Below, piece by piece: positions 47,201-58,553 of a DNA stretch of 64,000 bases. Positions within the stretch are counted from its first letter, which is position 1, and each line of letters opens with the position of its first letter. The stretch comes from Larus michahellis (taxonomy: Eukaryota > Chordata > Aves > Charadriiformes > Laridae). Under the pieces are notes generated by a model. It was not told the DNA's origin, did not search any database, and was given only the letters and a program-made list of their open reading frames with translations. Where the stretch lies: the NCBI RefSeq assembly GCF_964199755.1, contig NC_133897.1:118863579-118927578 (forward strand), written 5' to 3'. The position numbers and the translations under genes are program-made.

Positions 47201-49728
47201 GAACTTTCCCTATGCCTTTTTGAATTTAGAAAGCAACTGCTTGGCTGTAGAGGACTAAGACTCAAACCTGGAAAATGCAGAGATTTTTATTTATTATCCA
47301 AGTGCTGTTGCTAGGTCCTGCACATGCAACAGTGCTAGCTTATGGCATTTTAGGCATCCATATGCATAATGCCTGTCCCCTGGCTGTTATTAGCCTCATC
47401 CACCAACACTTCCAAAAATGTGGATGGACAATCTGCTTAGTGACAGAGGTTCTCTGGAAATAGTAATTCATCGTATCAAAGAATACTAAATGTAAGTCAC
47501 TAATTTTCCGTTTAAGTAATGTCTGAAGCCTTTGACACGTGAATGAGCAACTGTAATGCACATGAAATAGCTTTGCGCCCTTTCGGAGGAATATATTGAC
47601 TCATTTTTCTTTGAATTTAGCTTTGGATAGGAGCTTGGAGAGGGAAACTTACCCTTACTTTTTTTTTTTGTTTTGTTTTGTTTTAAAAAACAGATTTTGG
47701 ACGTCCACAATGTGTTAGTTGTGGTATCCCGCTGGTATGGAGGTATTCTCTTAGGACCAGATCGTTTTAAACATATAAACAATTGTGCAAGAAATATACT
47801 TGTGGAATATAACTATGTACATTCAGTGGTAAGTTTCTGCCTCTTACAATGAAGGCGTTTGTATGTGAACTTGTGTAAATTGTCACTGTTAGATAAAGCC
47901 AGAAGAAAAGTAATACTGCCTGTGTCAAGCACTGGTTGCTTTGATGCACTGATGGTATGCATAGTATCAGTGCAAAGACTTCCAAAGAACTTCCAAAGAT
48001 GTTAGTGACCTGCTTTCTAAGTGTGAGGTGTGCCATAGAAGGGTGGCAGCAGTTGAGGACATTGGTCCAGAACCCAAATTTGAGGTTTGGGGGAGGATGG
48101 GAAGGGGAAATGCCTCTTTCTGTGTGTTCAGAAAACTGGAAGTTGCTGCTTCTCATGCTTACCTTTGCCACCAGTTCTAGTGGCTCAGGCAGACACTGAG
48201 CTTGGGGATAACTGTAACTAGAAGGCATTTTAAACATTGAAAGTTTTATTGGACCTAAAGAAGTTTTCAGAAGTATAGGTGATAGGCACCATTTAAAAAA
48301 AATCTAGACTAGAAGAATTCAAAGAAAGTAGCATTAACTGTTACAGAAAAGATTAAGGGAAAGATGTTTCAAGGGAGCTTAAATGACTGGGGAGGCAAAG
48401 TTCCAAATGTCTTTAAAAGGCATTTCGTAGAAGACTTGGGTCATTTAATCATCTAATATTCTTGGTTTTCAACTTTTCTTCATCCTCAGAGCAGCATATT
48501 ACATGTGTCTATGTACAATATAGTATGTAATTGCTAACAATAGAAAGCTTAAGACAATTGGAAACAATGACTAATGGATACTTGAAAAAGTACACAACTG
48601 TCAGTTTTCATTTTCGTATGAAAGTATGTAAGATTGCTGTGGCTGAAAGCTGAGCAGTCTTTCCCATTTCTGTCCCTGCACTTTTCAGCTATTTGCTTTT
48701 TGCATTTTAGAAGTGCTTGGATGTACTTATTGATTTACCTTCTTGGCAATTTATCAGTATTCTCTTACTTGAAAGCATTGCTCACAAGATAAAAGGAAAC
48801 TAACAAGACTTTTAAGCATTAACCCTCTAGAAAAGGTTTAGTACCAAAAATGATTTCTTTTTTTTTTCTTTTTTTAACAACTTAAGTTAGACTGTATTTC
48901 TTTATTGTGTATTAACAAATGTATTTTGTTACCAGTGTCCATCAGAAAAATGACAGATGGAACTTATGGTGATTACTATTCTAATGCCATAGATGTGGCT
49001 AGTGGAAGAAGTATTCTTTTCGCTAACTCTCTTAGAGTCCGTTTCCCTCCCATGTGCAAAAGGTAGAAGGGAATAGATTAAAACATCCCAGATTCTGGCA
49101 TATGTAGTGGCAGATTCTTTCACCATTTTGGGGAGTGCTTGCGATGAATGCCCACTGAAGAAAAGTCTTGTTTTTCAGAATTTGACAGTCAGAGCAAGCT
49201 GTACGTTACAATGTTGACCCAGCAAAATTTTGTTTTTCCCTGAGTAGGTTTGTTTCATTTAGGGACACAGTTTTAATGCACTGGTGTACAGTATATCTCT
49301 TGATAAGGCCACATCCACACTAGATGGAGTTTTGCAGTATAGTGTAGAAGTATTCCTATGATGGTAACCTCTTCCTTGAGTGGAAATGCCTTAGATTATT
49401 TTTATATTATATGCTTCTGTTGGCATAACTATGTCTATAATTTTATCATTGCTGAAGGCGGAAGTTTTTAAATAGCAAGATAAGCAGACAAATTAATGAA
49501 ACTGAGTGGACAAATATTATACAATTCAAAACTTTCATAAATCCCAGTGAACTATGAACACATTTCATATTAAGAATAATTTTGGTGACCTTGAGAGAAT
49601 ACTTAAGGTATAGAAGAATGCTGTTTAAATTTTGAAATGCTTGTTTTTCATTTCAGGAAGAATCATCCAAACAAGCAGGAAAGAGCAAAAAGATAAGGAA
49701 GGACAACAAGAAGAGAACAGAACACTAA
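29051..49728 (+). CDS. IMPACT: IMPACT, RWD/YigZ-domain regulator of GCN2, complete
   Basis: IMPACT binds GCN1 and keeps it from activating the eIF2-alpha kinase GCN2. It acts in the cytosol and is best known in neurons. Eleven exons with GT/AG borders join into 963 coding bases plus a stop: 321 residues against 320 in human. Residues about 13-112 form the RWD domain, with [15 protein letters not shown] at the start and the hallmark [10 protein letters not shown] at 61-70. Residues about 123-165 are an acidic linker ([10 protein letters not shown]). Residues about 172-285 are the YigZ/Impact domain ([42 protein letters not shown]). A lysine-rich tail ends [10 protein letters not shown]. The start is in a strong context (ACCGATGG). 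Polyadenylation signals are uncertain: ATTAAA at 50381, AATAAA at 53414 and 54464 are candidates. No broken frame was seen despite six CR1 insertions in the introns. Confidence 0.97.
29756..29884 (+). CDS. IMPACT: IMPACT exon 2 (residues 13-55)
   Basis: Acceptor ttctag|ATT, donor CAG|gtatag. It encodes [20 protein letters not shown] and onward to KWTLCLQ, the N-terminal half of the RWD domain. Confidence 0.95.
30041..30247 (-). mobile_element. CR1 LINE 3' fragment, antisense to IMPACT
   Basis: Starts TCATAGAATCTGTTGTGTTG and continues GGAAGGGACCTTTAAAGG. It shares the CTGCAGTAAGCAGGGACAT subfamily marker with the copy at 62496. It is 5'-truncated to about 200 bases. Confidence 0.9.
30830..30882 (+). 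CDS. IMPACT: IMPACT exon 3 (residues 56-72)
   Basis: Acceptor tttcag|GTG, donor TAAA|gtaagt. It encodes [17 protein letters not shown] with the RWD YPxxxPP signature. Confidence 0.95.
30909..30958. repeat. Tandem repeat, period 20, about 2.5 copies
   Basis: TTTCCTTTCAAACATTTGT-like units in tandem, just after IMPACT exon 3. It is a local duplication in a pyrimidine-rich stretch. Confidence 0.8.
31901..31963 (+). CDS. IMPACT: IMPACT exon 4 (residues 73-93)
   Basis: Acceptor ttctag|TGC, donor ATGT|gtaagt. It encodes [20 protein letters not shown] and onward. Confidence 0.94.
33858..34034 (-). mobile_element. CR1 LINE 3' fragment, antisense to IMPACT
   Basis: The reversed terminus is decayed (TTCATACATAGAATGTGTAA), then GTTGGAAGGGACCTTAAAGA and CTGCCATGGGCAGGGACACC. 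It is 5'-truncated, with a short internal deletion compared with the copy at 63578. Confidence 0.88.
35274..35359 (+). CDS. IMPACT: IMPACT exon 5 (residues 94-122)
   Basis: Acceptor ttccag|ACA, donor CCAG|gtattt. It encodes [20 protein letters not shown] and onward, the last RWD helix. Confidence 0.94.
35484..36437 (-). mobile_element. CR1 LINE fragment, 0.95 kb, antisense to IMPACT
   Basis: It runs from the reversed 3' terminus (CACAGAATCACAGAGTGG) through the 3' UTR into the reverse transcriptase thumb region. The minus frame at 36053-35709 reads [20 protein letters not shown] and [20 protein letters not shown]. It stops near the RT palm segment (DPRGTP on the opposite-strand frame). It carries frameshifts and is inactive. 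Confidence 0.92.
37256..37384 (+). CDS. IMPACT: IMPACT exon 6 (residues 123-165)
   Basis: Acceptor aatag|AAC, donor GAAG|gtaaaa. It encodes the acidic, fast-evolving linker ([20 protein letters not shown] and onward) between the two domains. Confidence 0.9.
37677..37774 (+). CDS. IMPACT: IMPACT exon 7 (residues 166-198)
   Basis: Acceptor atcag|TAG, donor CAA|gttagt. It encodes [20 protein letters not shown], the start of the YigZ/Impact domain. Confidence 0.95.
39057..39130 (+). CDS. IMPACT: IMPACT exon 8 (residues 199-222)
   Basis: Acceptor ctaaag|GTC, donor ACAG|gtgaga. It encodes [20 protein letters not shown] and onward. Confidence 0.95.
40262..40325. repeat. Tandem duplication, period 31
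   Basis: GATCAATATGATCTATATAT and the following ten bases occur at 40266 and again at 40297 without change. Each unit contains nested AT palindromes (ATATAGATC/GATCTATAT). The identity between copies points to a recent duplication. Confidence 0.9.
40730..40820 (+). CDS. IMPACT: IMPACT exon 9 (residues 223-253)
   Basis: Acceptor tttaag|AAT, donor CAG|gttata. It encodes [20 protein letters not shown] and onward to [11 protein letters not shown], the most conserved block of the family. A 6.9 kb CR1-rich intron follows. Confidence 0.95.
41205..42687 (+). mobile_element. CR1 LINE, 1.5 kb, nearly intact reverse transcriptase region
   Basis: A 5'-truncated CR1. An open frame that includes host bases (41119-42300, 393 codons) covers the reverse transcriptase from [20 protein letters not shown] through [42 protein letters not shown] and the catalytic FADD box, to the thumb ([18 protein letters not shown]). 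One frameshift near 42285-42300 ends this frame. The C-terminal part continues in another frame to 42605. The 3' end is TTCTGTGATTCTGTGAT. The endonuclease domain is missing, so it cannot move on its own. It lies in the sense orientation in IMPACT intron 9. Confidence 0.95.
43556..43985 (+). mobile_element. CR1 LINE 3' fragment
   Basis: It starts at ATGATCAGAGGGCTGGAG and runs through the C-terminal frame (broken) and 3' UTR to ATTCTAGGATTCTGTGATG. It is 5'-truncated and moderately decayed. Confidence 0.92.
44150..46106 (+). mobile_element. Old CR1 LINE with internal deletion, keeps part of endonuclease
   Basis: The left end (44150-44316) matches the CR1 endonuclease N-terminal region (the [13 protein letters not shown] coding stretch at about 44182). 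At about 44317 it jumps to the spacer before the reverse transcriptase, then runs through the RT (frame 44815-45159: [47 protein letters not shown]). The catalytic FADD is altered (FADS at about 45249-45260). The C-terminal region and 3' UTR end at ATAATTCTATGAT. Stops and frameshifts are frequent, so this is a dead copy. It is the only copy here that retains 5' ORF2 sequence. Confidence 0.9.
47694..47828 (+). CDS. IMPACT: IMPACT exon 10 (residues 254-298)
   Basis: Acceptor aaacag|ATT, donor GTG|gtaagt. It encodes [20 protein letters not shown] and onward, with the [10 protein letters not shown] signature of the family. Confidence 0.95.
47829..49656 (+). other. IMPACT intron 10
   Basis: 1.8 kb of AT-rich sequence between exons 10 and 11. 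No repeat family, RNA gene or further exon was recognised. Confidence 0.75.
49657..49728 (+). CDS. IMPACT: IMPACT exon 11 (residues 299-321 and stop)
   Basis: Acceptor tttcag|GAA. It encodes [20 protein letters not shown] and TEH, ending in TAA at 49726-49728. The basic tail matches the human C-terminus in character. Confidence 0.94.
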   Translation, partial: EESSKQAGKSKKIRKDNKKRTEH

Positions 49729-52700
49729 TTTATTTTTAAAAAATATAGAAGATTATTTTGCACATATTTATACAAAGAAAACGTGGACATTATTGCCTTA
49801 TCCAATACAACAGACATTTTGTATTCAAAAGAGAATTCAGTAAATCTATAGATATATTTTCATCTTGTTCTGTGATTTCTTCTGCTGTTCTGAAGTAGAT
49901 CTTAGACACAAGTTTTCTGTATTCTCATACATTTTAGCTCCTTGTTATGAGGACTTTGTAACACTTGGAACCATCTCCCCATCCCACCTCCTCCCACCCG
50001 ACGATGGATGACTAATTTAAAATGCGGTTTACTTATCTTCTCCATTCCTGAGTTCGAACTCAAACACCTGTCTTGTATTAGTAGTTGAATTCCCTAGTTT
50101 GTTGTATTGAGGGAGGGACCGGAGTCATTCATAGGCAAAGTTACTTACAAAGTTTTAGATTTTCTATACCTAAAAGGAAAGCGTATGGCCCAGAGCCTGG
50201 TCCTGCTGATGCAGTTCTTGATCATGCTAGATAGGGCCGGCCTGGTGACATAAGAAAGACTGAACGTGGGTGATGAACTAAGAAATGTGAAGAAATTACT
50301 TCAAGATTTCTTTGAGGATTGTTCTGTAAGCGTCAGGAGTCTAGAAGCCTGTTAGAAAGCTGAACATTGAGTGTTGTATAATTAAAGGAACCAGTGATTT
50401 CAACAAAGAATATGGGGATTTTGAAATCAGACTGTTACAGCTAGTGGTGAACATTAGTAAACATTCTGAAGTGACTTCCATTGGTGTAGAGCAGGAAAAA
50501 ACAAGTGTTAATACTATGATCACAAACACTTGAATTTTCTACTCTTTTCTTAACACCTTCCTAACTTTTCTCTAATGCATTACAAAAAAAATTAACAGAA
50601 AAACATTACTAGCTGAGTCACAGGTGCTTTCCTAGGTCAGGTACACCTTATATAATTTACTCATATAGTAATGTCAGGGCTGTGACTATTTAATGACATT
50701 TCTCTAGTGGCACTTGCATAGTTTAAAGGTGTATTTGTAAGACTAGCTTATTTGGCCACCAGTTCTGTATACATCTTTTTGCCAATATGTTCTTATACTG
50801 AACCGTTCGTTATATTTCTACAGTGGAGGTACCCCAGAAAACCTTTCCCAGGGCAAACTTCATCTAATCAAAGTAACTACTCCAGAGTTTGATACAGCAA
50901 CAGAGATATGCCTTAAGAATTTCAGTGGCTTTAAAAGTACCACTGAAATATGTGATTTAAAAAAAAAACAAAACAAACCACTAATTCTGTGGCAGATCCT
51001 GCATTGATTCACTGAAGCAATTTTATCCAGTTACATTACCTTGTTTGCGTAGTAAAGCTCTTTTTTTTGCATTCAGCCTTAGTATCTGTACTTGTAATAG
51101 TAAAATGACATTTGTCCTAGAGAAGGAGATCCATATATTACATTATGTAGTAGTCTTGCACTTTTTGGGTCATACAAGTATTCCTTGTTTGTTGTTTGCC
51201 TGTCTTATTGATAGAATTTTTTTATTTTGCCATTCACTTCCAGTACCTTATTAACTTAAGTGTTTCAAATTTTCTGTTGCTTTTACGATAGTTTGAAATT
51301 GTAGCAATTACTTAATGCAGGAAGCAGATGAATTGTGACATGTTCTGCTACAGCTGCCCAAGATTCAGTTCCACTCATGGTAATTCATGTTTTTTTCCAA
51401 AGAGCATCCTTTTAGCTTGAACGCTCAGAACCAACAAGTGATTCTGAAGGTATGAACTTTAGAGTGTTCAGTCCAAGGTATGTAAAAGCTAAGTGTCTGA
51501 TGGTTTTTGTTTTGTTTTTTTTTAATTACTGTTTTTTTTCAGAAAGTACCGATCCTTATCCCCAAGAATCTCATGTTTCGGTGTTGTGTATTAGCAAAAA
51601 CTAAAACCCCAAAATGGAAGAAACAAGTTTTTGATAACCACTTGCTGTGTGAAATAGACCATATAGGTCCTCCAATCAGTGAGCAAAATGATTCCCCTGT
51701 CCCTTAAAATGTTTGGAAACAGACCATCAAGGCGGAAATGTGTTGTCTTCATTCCGTTCTTTTCTATTCATGCTATTCTATTTCATTCTGTTTCTCTCTG
51801 AAACAAATGCAATGAATGTGAAGTGCTGGCTAGCCGTACTGTGGACACTTCTGGTTAGAGAAGTTGCATTCTCTTCCTATTTTTGTTTTTTTACCATTTC
51901 TGAAGTTTAAACTTCCTTTATTGCAAGAACAAGTTTTCATGTGGCTTTCCAGAAGAGTTTTGCAATGCAGGATTTTGTCCTTTCCTTTGAGAGCGATGCC
52001 TCAGCGTGGATCATGGCCCAAAGAACCTGTGGTTCTTGCTCTTTGATTATTAGCTGTGCTTCAAGGATGCTACATGCTATCACTTATTTGAGTACACTTG
52101 TTTCTGCTTTGTAATGCAGAAAATGTTAGAGCAGCAGTGGTTGCTACGTGTCAGGGTCAAAAATTTAACACTGATATGGCGGTTGAAGTCCTTGAGATGT
52201 GTCAAGAGTGTTTTCACACTGGCACTGGTAACCAAGGGACACAAATAATATAGTGCCCGTGTAAAGCAGAGCAGCAGCAGACACATGGAATATATTTTGA
52301 TCTGCAAACTTTCATCATTGCCTAGAATGCATTTGCCTTGTTAACAAAGAAATCAAGAATGTAACTTCTTTAGAAACCGAGCTATAAAACATTTTGTTTC
52401 TCTTACTTAGTGGAGAACAGAGGTTCCCCAGAATCTGAGAAGGAAAACACGTCAGCCTGCTCTTACAAGCAGCTGGCTTGCTTCGTAAGTCACTTGTGCT
52501 CTGGGGCCGTAAGCTGTTGCTCAAAAAAAATATGCAGATATCTTTAAAAAAAAAAAAAAAGGAAAGGAAAAAAGTGAAATTACGCTTCATAATATTTGTG
52601 GGAGTTGCAGGTTAGTTTGAGAATGCTGAAGTACATACTTGTGAAGTATGTTATTCTGAAGCCAGCGTATTGCCCGTGAATGGGCTGGAAGCACTGGTAT

Positions 52701-55700
52701 CTTTTGCCTCTGAACTATAGTAATGTTAGATTGGTATTCCTTAATTAATTAAAAAATATGACGAGAACAAAATAGACAATGACTTGTAATCGTAACAACC
52801 CTGTCATTTTCATAACTAACAACCATTTAGTTTTTATGTTGCTGACATAAGTAATCATTTTTTTATTTTGGGGTAAGGTTTACAGATAAGAGAGAAGTTG
52901 TAGCCTTCAGTATGTGTCTATGCAGAGAAGAGAAAGGTTTGCCCTTTCTGTTAGGTATGTGTCACCATTTTTTTGCAGGTTTCTGTGGTGAAAGGAAGTT
53001 CAGCAGAATCAGCAAAAATGCCCCCGATGGTGGGAAAGGAATGAATTTTTGCAGTCTGTTATCTGAAGTGTGCTGACAGGAGATCTGCTGTAGATTTAGC
53101 ATGGCTTCCTCCCCTACCAGGTAACAAGGATGAGGTCAGCCTTTGCTTTTGAGTAAGCTGGGGACACAAACTTCATACTCCTGTTAAGTGCGTTGTTATA
53201 AATACTGATATTCTAAACTCCTACTGCTGAACAATGTAATAATCTTGATGATCTATGTAAACTCTGATGAGTTAATATTGTCCTGCAAGTTGAAGATTTG
53301 TAAATAAGGATCCAGAGGAATGTATTGAAAAATCAACTAAATCAGAATGGGGCACCGGTGTTCTTCAGTCCAGAGCTTGATGATGTGACCTGATGAGAAA
53401 TCAGATTGCATGAAATAAATTCTGTGTATGTGAACTAGCAAGTGGGATCCAGCAAGGGAAAGAGATTAAAAAAATGGCTTGCAACAGCTTTAACTTTAAA
53501 AATAATGTCCTGATGGAACATATAATGCTAAACTGAAGCAGCAGTTGAAAATTTGTTTAAGACTATATGGGCTGTATACATATCCCCTACTTGTGGAAGA
53601 ATTATAAATTTAATTATCTGGGAAAAAAAAAAGAAGAAAAATATAATATCAGTAATCCATACTTAAAGTACAGTTGCCTGTCATAAAAATATGTCCGTGA
53701 AGAATCAAACACTAGCAGAAAAAGGTGGATTGTGACTTCTATTTAATCTTTGTTGCCACACTGTTCTGTCTTGCCTCTTTTTTATACTGTTTTTGCTATA
53801 CTCTTCTGGAAATGAATCAGGAGTACGGCTGAAACCAGATTAGCCACTTCAGGACCCCAGTCTCCTACAAGGTAGTATCAGAGTGATTTATTTTCCTTTG
53901 TTGCTCAAACTTAAGTGACTGGACCAACAGCTGCAGTTTATATCTGGTCTCTGGTTGGGATATTTTGTTATCAAAGTACTTTCTAAAGAACTGCCAGGTG
54001 GTTTCTCTGTAAAACAGAGACTTCAGATAGAAGAACCTTAATGAATTCAAGACAATTGAGCAGTGGAAAAGAACTCCTGTCATTCTTACGAGTTTCTCTT
54101 CAAGAAGTGGTGGTTAGGCAGAACATTTCCTCTAAATTTCCTACCATATCTGGAAGTCTTCCATGCCGAAATATGGAAAGGACACTTGTTTTTAAAATCT
54201 ACTGCCCTTAACTTTTAAAAGTGAAGATAATTGTCTCTCTAATTGCAATGTAGCAATTCTGTACAGTTTGTAATTTCTCAATATTGCAAAATGTGAACAC
54301 TTTAATAAGCAGGTAATTTGGGGCGGTGCTTTTACTGTTCAGTGTCCATTCTTGTTTAATGCCTGGGGAAGAAGGAAGGGAAGAGAAAACTGTAACATTT
54401 GCTTATGGATCCTTTTGGTGTATTAATCTGTGCTATGCAGTTATTGTCTAGCGTGTCTATTTGAATAAAAATTCCGTATCGTTTTATAAGATTATGATCA
54501 AGCAGTTCATATGCTGCCCTGACCCCAGTAGAAAATCAGCAGTTTATTATCTACTTCAGATATTTTCCTAGCTAGACATGTTCTCTAGACTGGTTTAATC
54601 GTAGTTATAGCCACACACATAAAGCTTATGTTGTGTATCTTCTATTAACCTACACTTATACTGCTCAAGTTTTTTAAAAAAAAAAAAAGTGCTGACTGGT
54701 GTAGATTATCTCCTGGATGCGAACAGATTAGTTACGTGGCATCGTGACTTGTGCAAAATAGGTCAGTGATGCCAGAGGTACGTTCACAAGGCACGTGAGT
54801 GTGATTTTAGGTGCCCTGCTGCACACGCGCGTGGTGTGGGAGAATTAGATATCTTAAGACTTTGAGAAACCAAGTTAGATCTAAGTTAGCTCCGAGAAGA
54901 AATGCTGAGGGAGGGAGATGGAAAGGAATTAGGTAGCTGTATACTTCTAGAAAGCACCCTAGGATTGAAGCCGTTTGGTAAAGTCAGCTGTTTCTCATGA
55001 AAAACAGTGAAGCTGCTGACTCTCCTCTTGAGACTGAAGAGTATACGGGTAGAGTGCTCAGCTAGGATGAATCCCATCTTCAGCTTGATTTTGGAGGCTC
55101 TGAAATCTAACTTCCTTGCTTCCCAACTGAGTTATCTTAACTAAGAGACTAAAGTTACTTTGGAGAGTGTATCTTTCATTCTCTTCCACTGACATACTTT
55201 ATTAGTTAATGCAGAATTTCCCTTGGATTTTGAGAAGCTTGCTAAGCATTACCTTCCTCTTAGGGGGTGAGGAAACTACAGCAAAGAGATAAGTAACAGA
55301 CTGAAAAGTTACAAGGCGGGTCCACGTGGACCAGAAGTGGAGCTGAGAATTTCCAGGTTCCCAGGGGACTCTAGGACTGCTGAACTTTATTACACTTAAG
55401 CTAATGTCTTAATTCTTGTATCACTAAGTAAAATGTCAAAGAAAAGCAGGCAATTCAAAGTGATACAGTATTTCTTAGAAGAATCTAAACATTTAGCACA
55501 GCTGTTACATACAGGTGTACTAAAACTACGATAACTTGTTGCATGCTACAAAAGTGAGGATGTAATTGTTGTATCTGGGAAGCCATTGTGTGGGCAGCCT
55601 CCTTATTAAATACTTCTAATACTCTTCTGATTCAGTTCCTCAGCCCTGATGATTTTGGGTTAAGGTACAATGAGAACCCTTCTGTATATACTTTGTAAAG

Positions 55701-58306
55701 CAGCTTGGGCAAGAAGAAAAGAGTCCAAAACATTACGCTCACTTTTGCAAAGAGCTGTGATTGCACCATTCTGAGGCGCAGTAGTTGCAAATTACATCAG
55801 TGTCGTGGTTTAGTAACTTAACTGCCACTGTAGCTTTAATTATTTTAGCATAGATTCTCACTGGAGGAAAAAAAACGCGTAATACTTCAGTAAGGGCTTT
55901 GCTATTAAGGGGATCCAGTTTTAACTGCAATTGTTACAAACGGTGGCTTTCAGCCTCACGGCTTGTGTGTTTTTTACCAAAAAGATATTATTTCAGAATA
56001 CAGTTTTGATCTATGATTTTTCTGCTTTAATAAGATTTTTGCAGCCTTTTGGTCCTCGTGGAGTTTTCAGGAGATTGTAACTAATTCTTTTCTTTTGAGA
56101 CTGGTGGCTCTGCATTGATTCATCATAGACACCAGTCTGTAGAAAGCCTGCCAGCTCATTTCTGGCCATCGAGGGCCAAGTTAGGAATCAAAGCATATCC
56201 AAAGGTTTCCAGTAGTAAAGAATGCTTAAGAACTTGGTTCTTCTCTTGTCTTCTGCGGTTGAAAAAGGGGGAGCGTTACTGGCTATGGGAAAACCTGTTC
56301 CAGGACCCTGTCCTGACTGAGGGCAGGCACCCCCATGGCTACTAGAAGACAATCTTTTATGTGCCTTCCTCTAGGTTATGTGTCTCAGTGCAGTTTCTGA
56401 GCACACACCTCTGAAGGTTTGTGTGCATATGAGGTGCCCAGCGTTCAGTGCTTCTTAGCAAGGGATTGTCGCTTTGAACGCACAGGAACGAGCTGTTGCT
56501 CCTGTGATAAGGCGAGACCAGTCAAAAAGGACTGGTTGCATTAGGTATGAGGAAAGAAAAACTATAATGGGGACATGGTAACAGTTTATGTAGGATCTGT
56601 GATTTGGCAGTATCCACGGCAATTTTCCTGCTGTTGTGTGGATTTGAATGCAGGGAAGCAATCACAGAAGGACTGTTAGCCTCCTTAGAAGCTACAGGAG
56701 TCCTGTGATGTCTTTTATTACCAGTAAAATGCAGAAGCAGAAATTCTTGGCGTAAGAATGTGACTGTTTAGAAGGTGAAATGAAAATAAAATGATCCAGT
56801 GTCACTTCTAGTATCATATTTGCACCTTGAGGCACAAATCACTGGAGGCACGGGGAACACACCGGCAGTATATTTTGCCATGTTCTTACTCTCTTCTTTA
56901 GGCTACAGGCAGCTGAAACAGGATACAGACTTGGCCAAACCCTTAATTTGACCTCACATTTGTTCACCATATTTTTTGTCTTTTCAACCACATGATAGTG
57001 GACCTTGAAAACTTATGTAGATGAGCTTCAGTATTGCTAGGAGAAGAAAGGCTATTGGTATTACTTAGTAGTGGTTGCCAAAGTGTGTTTTCAACATTTC
57101 CAGTATTACCTGGAAACGAAATAAAGCTTAAAGCAGTAATGGACAGGCATGCTGTGAAGATATTTGTATGGATGATAAAGTTTTGCATTTTTTGTACTGC
57201 TGCCATTCAAACATTTAGTAAAAGCACTTGGCAAATGCTAATGAATTTGTTCCCACAACAGAAGCATAGACATGACAGCCCACATTTTTCAAATTTAAGT
57301 ATCTAAAATTAGACACCAAAGTGTTTTTAAAATCCATAATAAAAATGATTGAATTTTTACAACTGCGGAATACTCACAGCTCTCTGCAAGTGGCTTCATT
57401 ACTCATACAAAATATAAGCGCTTGTGGAAGACACGACGATTTCTCCCACCAGTGTGGAAAGAAAAGCCTAGTCCTATTAAAGCTAATTGCCAAGCTCTCA
57501 TTCATGTTCAGGGAGTCAGTAATTTTGTTCCTTGGTTCTGGGTTGGCAGCAGCTGATGCTGTGTCACTGGGGCTCCCGCTAATAGTTTTGAAACTGATTT
57601 CAGTGGAAGTTTTGCAACCCTGATCTCTGAGGGTTGGACCTTTACTGGTTAACTGCTCTGGTAAGAAATTGTGTATATGCTTATTTACAGCATGTCCGTT
57701 TTCAGCCCTTTCAGGATTCACAGAAAGAGGAACAGCAACAGCAACAACAAAGCTGACCATGCCTTTGGTCAACAAAAAGGTATAATGCAATAGAGAAGGA
57801 CCACAGACTTGCTGAATTGACAATAATGATGCTAGATAAACAGGGATGAAATTACAAAGTAGTTTAAATTCTCATAAGGATTGGTACCCAAGATTAAGGA
57901 ACAACTTCCAGAAAAAGATGATGTCCGTAATGCTAACAAGCATAGCGCTTCTGCAAGGGAGGGAACGAGGGAGGGAGGAAAGCAAGAGATAATTCTCAAA
58001 TCAGCCCTCCCGACCTCCACAGATAAGCATCAGGTTGCATAAAGAACAACTTGCATTTTAAAATAAGAGCTTGAAAAAACTACGTATTTCTTCCTGGTAT
58101 ATTATAGAGATAAACATGGTTTCAGATGCATTGGTATTTATTAAAACTACAAAATCTTAGGAAAACTATCTAGCATCAGAATCTTTTAATTTTTGTTTAT
58201 TGGATTTTTGGCCCATCCTGTTTATAATCCTTATGAATCTCAACCTTTTGGATAACTCGGCCAGATGCGATTTTTTTCCCAGACTGAACTGACCTGGATA
58301 CGCGAC
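49729..58306 (+). other. IMPACT 3' UTR and intergenic region before HRH4
   Basis: The IMPACT 3' UTR starts at 49729 and its end is not clear. Candidate poly(A) signals are ATTAAA at 50381, AATAAA at 53414 and AATAAA at 54464, the last in a T/G-rich context. Beyond that is AT-rich DNA with poly-A tracts (about 52542-52560) and no recognised transposon or gene. A 5' UTR of HRH4 may occupy the last bases before 58307. Confidence 0.6.
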
Positions 58307-58553
58307 ATGGACAACAGCACTGCCGAAACTCCGCATGTGGCTGGAGCATTTAATGAGACTTTCTCCACACAGTCACCGAGCTCCGGGTTTTCACTGGGCG
58401 TGTTGGTGCTGCTGGCCTTCCTCATGGTGTTGCTAGCTCTGGTCACCATCCTCGGGAACGTCTTGGTGATCCTTGCTTTCATCATGGACAGAAACCTCAG
58501 GCATCGGAGTAACTATTACTTTCTCAATCTCGCCATTTCTGACTTTGCAGTGG
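58307..58553 (+). CDS. HRH4: HRH4 exon 1 (TM1 and TM2)
   Basis: It starts MDNSTAETPHVAGAFNETFS, then TM1 (LLALVTILGNVLVILAF) and RNLRHRSNYYFLNLAISDF of TM2. The donor is GTGG|gtaagt. Confidence 0.92.

Larger units (their letters stand above)
40821..47693 (+). other. IMPACT intron 9, CR1-rich
   Basis: The largest IMPACT intron (6.9 kb). It holds three CR1 copies, all in the same orientation as the gene: 41205-42687, 43556-43985 and 44150-46106. They make up roughly 3.9 kb of the intron. The remainder (42688-43555, 46107-47693) is AT-rich with T tracts and no other feature seen. Confidence 0.85.

Noticed and set aside
47767-48237. 156-codon minus-strand open frame overlapping IMPACT exon 10
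   Set aside because: It is antisense to a certain exon and has no recognisable domain.
57711-57755. CAACAG-rich stretch as possible coding glutamine repeat
   Set aside because: The plus-strand frame around it is short and closed, and no gene model fits.
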